From NCBI GenBank assembly GCA_027451445.1, contig DAIDJG010000240.1, forward strand, positions 1-51,106: a DNA stretch of 51,106 nucleotides, in the 5' to 3' direction. Numbering within the stretch: position 1 is the first letter of the stretch; every line of letters begins with the position of its first letter. Made by a program: the position numbers and the translations under genes. Positions 26,745 through 33,031 of the stretch are shown here, one piece after another. The DNA comes from Singulisphaera sp. GTDB lineage: Bacteria > Planctomycetota > Planctomycetia > Isosphaerales > Isosphaeraceae. The notes below the pieces were generated by a model, which did not search any database, was not told the DNA's origin, and worked only from the letters and a program-made list of their open reading frames with translations.

Positions 26745-28211
26745 TCAGGTGATTCGTATCGGCGCGGGGCCTTCGGGGTTCTCAACCGGAGGGGGCTCAG
26801 CACTCACCGGTTCTTTTGTGTTCGCGAACGTGACGATCAAGCCCAAAACCAGCAAGAGGCTCACCACCCAACCCGCCGCAGCGACCCACCAGGTGCGGTT
26901 GTACTTCTCGAGCAATTCGAGCGCTCGCCGGCCCTCCGTCGAGTCGAGCGCGACACTGAGCTGCTGGATCTTGGCCGCTTGCGTTTCGTTCTCACTCTCG
27001 AGATTGCCAACGCGTTTCCGGTAGCTGGCGACGTCCTTGGCGTCCTGCTCATTGTCCTCAGCTTTCTTCCGGAGCGCTTTGACGTCCGTCTCGAGCTTCT
27101 TCATTTCTGTGGTCATTCCCTTCGCGTCCCTGGCGAGTAGCTCGTTGACGTACCTCTGCTCTGCGAGCGTTTTCTCAGCCACTTCGCGCTCCGACACCAC
27201 CTTCTTGTACTGGTCGAGGAACCGGTCGGGCCCATCCTTGATGTCGGCCAGCTTGGTGTTCAGTATCAATTGGTTCGCCGCGGAGTTTTGATTCACGCCC
27301 TTCGTGATTTCCTGAAGCGCAAGCGTCTGCTCCTGCATTTGCTTGTAAAAACTGTTGAGCCACAGGACAGCGGCGACCGCGAGCACGCCGAGCATTGCGC
27401 CGAAGACGCCGAAGAGCGCGGCGGCCTGGATTCCATAGGCATTCATGGGAACATGCTGTTGAGCAGGTCGGGTGAGCATGGCAATCAGCTCGGCCTCCAA
27501 GCGGGGAGAGAGGCCGCTGCCGCCTCCGTCGGTGTTGGGGATGCCTTCCAGATCGTTCACCAGTCGTGAGAGCGCGATCCGTTCGCTCCGGTCGGCCGAG
27601 AGAAAGAAGCCGCCAAGCGCGTCGACACGTCCCTCGCGCCACTGAAAGAACCCGCGCGTCTGGCGGATCGGATCAACAACGTAAGCCACCTGGAGCGGTT
27701 GCGCGAAGAAGTTCCGGTGGATGAACAGATCGTGGCTCGACAGGAAGATCCCGAAATCGGGATGCGTGTGGTACCAGCCCACGATATCGAGCTCGGGATA
27801 GAGCCGGTCGCGCTCGCGGGTGATCTCCTCCCAGGAGTCGTGCGTATAGGTGAAACTTGCCTGTGTGTTTTCGTAGTGCTTCGCTTCGAGCGACTTCGTT
27901 ACCCACACAAAGGGCTCGCCCGTCTCCTCGTCGAGGCATTCCTTCCCGAGCAGGATGCCGCCGAGCTCGACCGACGTATCGCGCAGGGCGTGGCGCTCGA
28001 TGGCGTCGGCCGATTGTCGATCGAGGAAAATGGGGAGATCGAGCGGCCCTGGTACTTCGTACGCGATGCAGGCGAAGCGCCGATCGCGATCGGGCCGGCA
28101 CCGTCGTTCCGGCTCGCGGACCTTGACCTCGCCGAAGACCATCTCCTCGTCGCTCAAGTCAGGTCGCCCCCATCGTCCCCACGATTCGCCGTTCTTCGAG
28201 ATGTTCGCCAA
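26745..28211 (-). CDS. JAB/JAMM isopeptidase with two TM segments and a coiled coil
   Basis: The 488-residue protein has an N-terminal MPN/JAMM Zn-peptidase domain (about 55-205) with the complete motif: Glu82 in VELGGILLG and HTHPDFGIFLSSHD (His148, His150, Ser158, Asp161). This is the motif of Rpn11/CSN5/AMSH deubiquitinases. A membrane helix follows (262-286), then a charged coiled coil (about 335-425), a second membrane helix (441-462) and a Pro-rich tail. With the protease in the cytoplasm the coiled coil would lie outside. The likely role is removal or maturation of the neighbouring Ubl at the membrane. The start is uncertain: TTG 28211 or ATG 28142. Confidence 0.92.
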   Translation of the reverse strand: MANISKNGESWGRWGRPDLSDEEMVFGEVKVREPERRCRPDRDRRFACIAYEVPGPLDLPIFLDRQSADAIERHALRDTSVELGGILLGKECLDEETGEPFVWVTKSLEAKHYENTQASFTYTHDSWEEITRERDRLYPELDIVGWYHTHPDFGIFLSSHDLFIHRNFFAQPLQVAYVVDPIRQTRGFFQWREGRVDALGGFFLSADRSERIALSRLVNDLEGIPNTDGGGSGLSPRLEAELIAMLTRPAQQHVPMNAYGIQAAALFGVFGAMLGVLAVAAVLWLNSFYKQMQEQTLALQEITKGVNQNSAANQLILNTKLADIKDGPDRFLDQYKKVVSEREVAEKTLAEQRYVNELLARDAKGMTTEMKKLETDVKALRKKAEDNEQDAKDVASYRKRVGNLESENETQAAKIQQLSVALDSTEGRRALELLEKYNRTWWVAAAGWVVSLLLVLGLIVTFANTKEPVSAEPPPVENPEGPAPIRIT

Positions 28212-28311
28212 CGGCGGGCCAGGCTTGGACTCTCTTTCAGATTACCCGTGAAGTCAGCCCATCGCCCGGTCTTTTTCGCGCCGATCCAGCCAAATCGATG
28301 ACGCCCAGGCG

Positions 28312-29547
28312 TCATACCCCGAGCCCCCACCCGCGTTCGCGGTCTGCACGGTCCGCGGCAAGCAGGAAGAATCCCGATTCCACAGCGCCATCGACGCGCA
28401 CGATGTCAAAAGGCGGGACACCGACCTCCGCCAGCGTTCGAGACGACAGCGGCGACGGATCTTCGATCACGTGAAGCGTCTCCGGGAGACCCGCCTCGCC
28501 GCACGACGCGCAAACCGCGTCCGCCATCCGCACGCGGCTCCTCGGCCGCATCATCTCGGAGCGGCCGCCGCATTTCGGACAGACGATGGCTGTCACCAGA
28601 TCGCGTTCCAGCGCAAGGCTCAACGGACCTTCGAGCGTGTCGCGTACCGCGTCGAAAAGCTGTCCCACCGTGTGACGGTGGCCGATCGGCAATTCCGTCG
28701 GCTCGGGATAGGTCTCGTGGCTCAGGCACTCGTCGCGGCGCGGAAGCTTCGTTGTGTAAAACTGATTCGTCACGCCGTTGAACACCAGCGCCGAGCCCGC
28801 CGCGACCGGCAGCCCGTGAATCAGCTTGAGCGCCTCCTGCACCTCGAGCGCCGCCATCATCGAGGCGATCGTCGGGGCCGTCGGCACCTTCCCTTCCAGG
28901 ATCTGATCGCGGCGGAGCAGGGGGCAGGAATAGCGAAGATTCAGGAGCTGATAGTCCCGCTCCGTCATCGCGCATTCGTAACACGCAGAGTCGGGCGGCT
29001 GGAATACCTTCACGACCCCCTGGATCTCCTGGATGCCCGCGTCTACCCACGGCGTGCCGGTTTTCCAGCACTGACGGTTCACCCAGAGCCGCGCCTCGCG
29101 ATTGTCGAGGCAGCCGATGACCACATCGACTTCCGCGAAGAGCCCAAGGCCGACGTCGTGGATGACGTCGCCGTGCATCGGAATGACAGCGACGTCCGGG
29201 TTTATTTCGCGCGTCCTCCGCGCGGCGACGACGGCCTTCGACTGGCCGCCGTCCTCGGCGCGGAAGAGGACGGACCGGGAGAGGTTTGACGTCTCGATGT
29301 TATCGAGGTCGATCACGTAGATCGTGCCGACACCGAGGAGGGCGAGGTTCTTCAACACCTCGTTACCGAGCGCCCCCGCACCGACGACCAGGACACGAGC
29401 CGCGTTGAGCCGCTCCTGGCGCCACCAGGGGATGAGGCGCAGGCGGCCGTAACGATCGTCTTCGTCGATGATGAGGGCCCGTTCCTCGGGGGTCTCTGTG
29501 TTGCCGGAACCCTCGTCGAGGAACGTCAAGGGGGACTCGTCAGTCAA
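28312..29547 (-). CDS. E1-like ThiF-family adenylyltransferase with C-terminal zinc ribbon
   Basis: The protein has 411 residues from TTG 29547; this start overlaps the E2 stop by 8 bases and has GAGGAGA 9 bases upstream. The Rossmann core carries VVGAGALG (56-61), IDLDNIETSNLSRS (Asp80, Asp82, Asn88, Arg91), Lys104 in QSKA and CLDNR (Asp148), the ATP and adenylation residues of E1/MoeB/ThiF. Cys208 in RYSCPLL is the best candidate thioester Cys, ahead of a crossover-like loop and PTIASMMAALEVQEALK. CYEC (189-192) may bind Zn. After residue 285 come a possible E2-presenting segment and a CPKC...CASC ribbon (323-349). It would activate the Ubl and pass it to the adjacent E2. Confidence 0.92.
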   Translation of the reverse strand: MTDESPLTFLDEGSGNTETPEERALIIDEDDRYGRLRLIPWWRQERLNAARVLVVGAGALGNEVLKNLALLGVGTIYVIDLDNIETSNLSRSVLFRAEDGGQSKAVVAARRTREINPDVAVIPMHGDVIHDVGLGLFAEVDVVIGCLDNREARLWVNRQCWKTGTPWVDAGIQEIQGVVKVFQPPDSACYECAMTERDYQLLNLRYSCPLLRRDQILEGKVPTAPTIASMMAALEVQEALKLIHGLPVAAGSALVFNGVTNQFYTTKLPRRDECLSHETYPEPTELPIGHRHTVGQLFDAVRDTLEGPLSLALERDLVTAIVCPKCGGRSEMMRPRSRVRMADAVCASCGEAGLPETLHVIEDPSPLSSRTLAEVGVPPFDIVRVDGAVESGFFLLAADRADRERGWGLGV

Positions 29548-30343
29548 GGAAGACGATCTCCTCGGCGGGCGCGGGGCGAGGCCGTACAGGGCGCAGTTCG
29601 ACCGGGTTCTCCTCAACCTCGAGGATGATCAGTCCATCATCCGCTGAGGGTGTATCGTCGACTTCCCAGACTGGCTGGTTGTGGGAGCGCTCGCGGTCCG
29701 AATCGGGCGCACGGCTCTTGACGAACTCCCGGTACTTCGCCGCCTTCGCGCCTGTCTCTTTTGGTGGAGCAGGGGGGGCCGCGGGAGCGACCTCGGCGGG
29801 CCCCGTTTTCGGCGGGTCAACCCGTCCGAGCGCCGCACGGAGATCGCGTAAGGGTCGCGTGTCCAGCGGGAAGAGGAAGCTCTTCTGGTTAGCCACCCAG
29901 AGCGCGGCTTCGCGATTGTAGGGGCTGCGAATGTCGTAGTTGTGGAACCGCGCCATGTCCCAGAGCATACCGCATAGCTCGTCGAGGTTGAGGCTGGGAA
30001 CCCAGTGTGTCCCGTACCCGCCAAGGCAAACCATGCCAATCTCAGAGATGTTCGGATGGTAAATGGGCGTGAGCCAGCGGATCTCGGGCATCGTCCGCGG
30101 ATACGATGCGCCAAGCTTGATCTCGACTTCGTGATGAGCCCGCACCGCGACCGGTCCGCGTTCGCGGGCGAGGCTCTTGCCGCGGAATTCGATGATGTAG
30201 TGCTGAGGAGGAAGGCGGCCGTCGCCTTTCTGCACGCGGAACTTCAGCACAGAGCTTTCCGCCATCAAGCGCTCGAGGGCCGAGTGATCGGACCGCAAGC
30301 GCCGGATGCGCGGGGATTCATAGGTGGCCATCGCGCGACCCAT
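29540..30343 (-). CDS. E2 ubiquitin-conjugating-enzyme-like protein (UBC fold)
   Basis: The protein has 267 residues from ATG 30343 (AGGTGA 10 bases upstream; ATG 30331 is also possible). The UBC core at about residues 20-155 has SYPRTMPEIRW, then YHPNIS (His96-Pro97-Asn98) and MVCL with Cys106, then HWVPSLNLDEL. The spacing from Asn98 to Cys106 is eight, as in eukaryotic E2s such as the UbcH5 group, and the W-x-P after the Cys is also shared. Asn98 is the oxyanion-hole residue, Cys106 the thioester Cys. A Pro/Ala-rich and acidic tail (175-267) is specific to this protein. Its gene is 11 bases after the Ubl gene and overlaps the E1 gene. Confidence 0.93.
   Translation of the reverse strand: MGRAMATYESPRIRRLRSDHSALERLMAESSVLKFRVQKGDGRLPPQHYIIEFRGKSLARERGPVAVRAHHEVEIKLGASYPRTMPEIRWLTPIYHPNISEIGMVCLGGYGTHWVPSLNLDELCGMLWDMARFHNYDIRSPYNREAALWVANQKSFLFPLDTRPLRDLRAALGRVDPPKTGPAEVAPAAPPAPPKETGAKAAKYREFVKSRAPDSDRERSHNQPVWEVDDTPSADDGLIILEVEENPVELRPVRPRPAPAEEIVFLD
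29557..29563 (-). promoter_or_regulatory. Ribosome binding site that fixes the E1 TTG start
   Basis: GAGGAGA on the minus strand lies 9 bases before TTG 29547. It sits inside the E2 coding end, so E2 and E1 are translationally coupled. The longer frame to 29616 would start within E2 and lacks such a site. Confidence 0.7.
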
Positions 30344-30353
30344 CCCTTTCGCA

Positions 30354-30653
30354 TCACCTTTGACCGGCCACAACCTCGGGGTAAACGATCAGGTGATCGC
30401 CATCACGCACACCCGCTTCGACGAGCGTACTGCTCTCGATGAGCCGCCTGCCGCCTTCTTTGTGGTCTAGCGAGTAGCTCATCGGCTGGCCGTCAGGACT
30501 GGTGACGGGCAAGTTCATCTTGGTGATGATGTTCGGGAGAATCCGGCTGACCGGCACACTGTAGGCGATAACCGCCTTGACCGACTTGGCCCCCGTCTGA
30601 TCCAAGAACGTGACCTGGATCCCCGTAGGATCGGCATTTCCGCCGTAAGACAT
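30354..30653 (-). CDS. Ubiquitin-like protein (YukD/EsaB-like beta-grasp)
   Basis: The protein has 99 residues from ATG 30653, chosen because GAGGAGG lies 9 bases upstream; an extension of seven residues is possible. A beta-hairpin (GIQVTFLDQTGAKSVKAVIA) leads into a helix (SRILPNIITKMNL), then strands and a final DGDHLIVYPEV strand. This is the order of a beta-grasp Ubl, closest in feel to YukD-like proteins. It ends Val-Val-Ala-Gly-Gln-Arg with no Gly-Gly. Cleavage after Ala-Gly by the JAB peptidase would expose a Gly terminus, but this is inference. Being first in the Ubl-E2-E1 gene cluster, it is the likely modifier. Confidence 0.85.
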   Translation of the reverse strand: MSYGGNADPTGIQVTFLDQTGAKSVKAVIAYSVPVSRILPNIITKMNLPVTSPDGQPMSYSLDHKEGGRRLIESSTLVEAGVRDGDHLIVYPEVVAGQR

Positions 30654-30662
30654 GTCAGGATA

Positions 30663-30669
30663 CCTCCTC
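30663..30669 (-). promoter_or_regulatory. Strong ribosome binding site of the Ubl gene
   Basis: GAGGAGG on the minus strand, 9 bases before ATG 30653, decides this start over the upstream in-frame codon and suggests high translation of the modifier. Confidence 0.75.
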
Positions 30670-30728
30670 AGCATCCCATTCGCTGGTCGCGGGCCAATAT
30701 TGAACGGCTTGCCCGAAATTCTTCACGG

Positions 30729-30759
30729 ATTATTACGAGAGCTGCATCCATCAAGATAA
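30729..30759 (-). promoter_or_regulatory. Possible promoter of the Ubl-E2-E1 operon
   Basis: On the minus strand TTATCT (30754-30759) and TAATAAT (30729-30735) are about 18 bases apart, in the 172-base gap between the RING gene and the Ubl gene. The -10 box is good and the -35 box is poor, so this is tentative. Confidence 0.35.
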
Positions 30760-30825
30760 CCACCCTGGGGCGTCACCGAAATAGGTAAGACGCTGAATCG
30801 TGTGCGGGACTGGCCTCCCTTGGCA

Positions 30826-31662
30826 TCAGGCAGGCACGCTTTTCTTCCCCTGGCAGCCGTAGATCGAGCACGACCCCACGAATTCCCAGCAATCGACGTG
30901 ATGCGGCGTCCTGCACGACGCGCAGCGCACCGAAGGGCCCTCAATGGTCTCGCCACACACTTTACAAACCGGCAAGCCGGCATCCTCGGTCGTGGCCGCA
31001 CCCGCGGCGACGATGGCGATACCTTCCGTCAAGCGCGCAGCGACACCCAGTTGCAGGCCGTCATGAATCACCAGGGCTTCTCGCACCGCGTGTGCCAGCG
31101 CGTCGGTATTCAATCCAAGGTTCCGATCCACCTGCACCAGAAGCCGTTCGGGGTTGATCGAGATGAGAATCCCCCGGGGTGGGCCCAACCGCTCCAGATT
31201 GCCGATCGCCCAGCGCACCGTCGGGGAGAGGAACTCGCGTGCCATCTCCGAGTCATTGGCCTGCACCACGAACGCACGGTCAAACTCCTGATCGCCGACG
31301 CCGATCAGGCGCGTACCTTTCGGCGGCTGCGCCGGCGCGGGCCGGCCGGAGGGCGCGAGCTCCATGCGGAAAGGGAGGCCCTGCCGGAAACGAGCGACTA
31401 CGCGGGTCCTCGGCCCGAGGTTCTGCCCCGCCACGTTGGGCGCCAACCCAACGCGCACATTCGAACCGTTGTACGAGAAGCTGACCGTGGGTGGGTCGGA
31501 GAGCCCCCTGCTCTCGTATTTCCCTTGATAGCGGAGGGCCAACTGGCGGTAGGCCTTGAAGCGGGCTCCTGTGAGCCAGGAGCCGGCCGCGGCGCCGAGC
31601 CGGATGATGAGGTAGACAATGAGGGCGAGTGCGCCCAGGACGAGCCATCCCACGATTTCCAT
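30826..31662 (-). CDS. Membrane-anchored RING-like zinc finger protein (candidate E3)
   Basis: The 278-residue protein starts with one membrane helix (about 5-22) followed by Arg/Lys-rich residues, which predicts a cytoplasmic C-terminus. Residues 55-215 form an unrecognised alpha/beta domain. The C-terminal finger has eight ligands, Cys233, 236, 247, 250, His255, Cys258, 265 and 270, in the order C4HC3 of treble-clef RING/PHD-type fingers. This layout fits the prokaryotic RING finger family 1 known from Ubl-E1-E2-JAB neighbourhoods. It lies 172 bases upstream of the Ubl gene on the same strand and probably recruits the E2 at the membrane. AGGGAG stands 8 bases before the ATG. Confidence 0.88.
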   Translation of the reverse strand: MEIVGWLVLGALALIVYLIIRLGAAAGSWLTGARFKAYRQLALRYQGKYESRGLSDPPTVSFSYNGSNVRVGLAPNVAGQNLGPRTRVVARFRQGLPFRMELAPSGRPAPAQPPKGTRLIGVGDQEFDRAFVVQANDSEMAREFLSPTVRWAIGNLERLGPPRGILISINPERLLVQVDRNLGLNTDALAHAVREALVIHDGLQLGVAARLTEGIAIVAAGAATTEDAGLPVCKVCGETIEGPSVRCASCRTPHHVDCWEFVGSCSIYGCQGKKSVPA

Positions 31663-31826
31663 CCCCTCGCTCCCTGTCTCACCACACGGCCGCTCTTCTT
31701 CAGTCTACGGCTGTCGGACCCCGGAAGGCAACGAAGCGCCACCTTCCGAGATCCGCGTTGAGTCAGTAAGATCCGTTGAGGGGTCGAGACGCATTCGGAT
31801 CTGCGACAACGTCTGTGGTGGCGCGA

Positions 31827-31966
31827 ACCCCTCACCCCGCCGCTGCGCGGCGCCCCTCTCCCGCAAGGGGAGAGGGGCGTTTTCGCGTTTGAGCGTCGCA
31901 ACGGTGAAAGAAACACCTCTCCCCTTGTGGGAGAGGTCGGCCCTCAACGAGGGCCGGGTGAGGGGT
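31827..31966. repeat. Composite palindromic intergenic repeat (three hairpins)
   Basis: Outer arms ACCCCTCACCC (31827-31837) and GGGTGAGGGGT (31956-31966) enclose two strong hairpins. The first, at 31851-31879, has a 12-bp stem followed by GTTTTCG and would act as a + strand terminator. The second, at 31915-31937, is ACCTCTCCC with GGGAGAGGT, followed by a GGCCCTC/GAGGGCC stem. G/C-run structures like this are common dispersed intergenic repeats. Nothing else is seen between 31663 and 32035 except the ribosome binding site of the EamA gene. Confidence 0.75.
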
Positions 31967-32035
31967 GCGGGAGAGACCGTCAGCCCGCAACTCGCGTCGA
32001 TCCAATGGCCTGATGGGATAGGGTGAGGACGGGAC

Positions 32036-32941
32036 TTGGAACAGCCAGAGTGTTCGTCAGCCGCCTTTGGGCGGCGTTGTGTACTCACGGCGGCAGGACT
32101 GTGGAGTCTCAGCGGTGTTATCACAAAGCTGCTGGCGCTCGATGGCCTGACCATCGCGTTTTACCGGGGGCTGTTCGCCGGGCTTGTGCTGCTGCCGGTG
32201 GTTCCCTGGAAGCGCTGGCGGTTTCATCGGGGCTTGATCCCGCTTGGCCTGATTTTCGGCGCCATGACCGCGGTGTACATCGGCTCGATCAAGCGCACGA
32301 CCGCCGCGAACGCCATCTTTTTGCAATACACCTCCGTGTTCTGGACCGTCCCCCTGAGCGCCTGGCTGCTCGGCGAACGGCCCGATCGCCGCTCATTGGC
32401 CGGGATCGCGCTGGCGACTCTCGGCATCAGTGCCATCGTCGGTTACGGCTACGACGGGCGGTCCGGTGAGTGGGTGGGGATCGCGATGGGCCTGGCGAGC
32501 GGCCTGGGCTATGCCGCGGTCACCGTTTCGATGCGCGGACTGCGCGACTTCGACCCCCTCTGGCTCAGTGCTGTGGCGAACTTGACCGGCGCTCTGGCGC
32601 TCGGGGCGTTCATTGCCGGCGCTTCCGCCGCGACTCACAGCACGCTTCCCGCACCACCCACGTGGCCACAGCTCGCCCTCCTGGTCGGTTTCGGCGCGAT
32701 TCAAATGGCCATTCCGTATGCCCTCTTCGCGCGCGGGCTGCGCACGATCGGAGCGCCTGAGGCTGCGCTCATCGCGCTGCTGGAGCCGGTTCTAAACCCG
32801 ATCTGGGTGTTCCTCTTCCTCCAGGAGCGGCCCACGAAGGCGACGCTGATCGGTGGTGCCTTCCTGCTTTCGGGAGTGGCCGTCCGCTACTGGCCGGCGC
32901 GACGGATCGCCTCGACCGAGGAGCGCGGAGTGCCCGTTTGA
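32036..32941 (+). CDS. EamA/DMT-family transporter
   Basis: The 301-residue protein has ten hydrophobic helices in two EamA repeats, with GLWSLSGVITKLLALDGLTIAFYR at the start and the second-repeat end IALLEPVLNPIWVFLFLQERP, a hallmark of the drug/metabolite transporter superfamily. These carriers export or import small metabolites; the substrate is unknown. The start is TTG 32036 with GTGAGGA 8 bases upstream; no good ATG lies within the first helix. It is followed by the metallopeptidase gene 90 bases downstream. Confidence 0.9.
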   Translation: MEQPECSSAAFGRRCVLTAAGLWSLSGVITKLLALDGLTIAFYRGLFAGLVLLPVVPWKRWRFHRGLIPLGLIFGAMTAVYIGSIKRTTAANAIFLQYTSVFWTVPLSAWLLGERPDRRSLAGIALATLGISAIVGYGYDGRSGEWVGIAMGLASGLGYAAVTVSMRGLRDFDPLWLSAVANLTGALALGAFIAGASAATHSTLPAPPTWPQLALLVGFGAIQMAIPYALFARGLRTIGAPEAALIALLEPVLNPIWVFLFLQERPTKATLIGGAFLLSGVAVRYWPARRIASTEERGVPV

Positions 32942-33031
32942 CGGCCCTTGCGTTCCCTCGTAGCGGGGTGGCACAATGTCGCGCCTGGAGCTCCGCACTT
33001 CGACGCCGCCACCCTCAAGGAGCGCGGGATT

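Noticed and set aside
28461-28480. CACGTG with partial flanks inside the E1 gene as a parS site
   Set aside because: Only TCACGTGAA is shared, without a palindrome beyond the core, and the site is 13 kb from parB; many coding CACGTG hexamers exist by chance.
26745-31662. Antiphage Bil- or CBASS-type defence operon
   Set aside because: No cyclase, nuclease, TIR or other effector is encoded here, and the neighbours are membrane proteases and transporters; the link to defence is not supported by this window.
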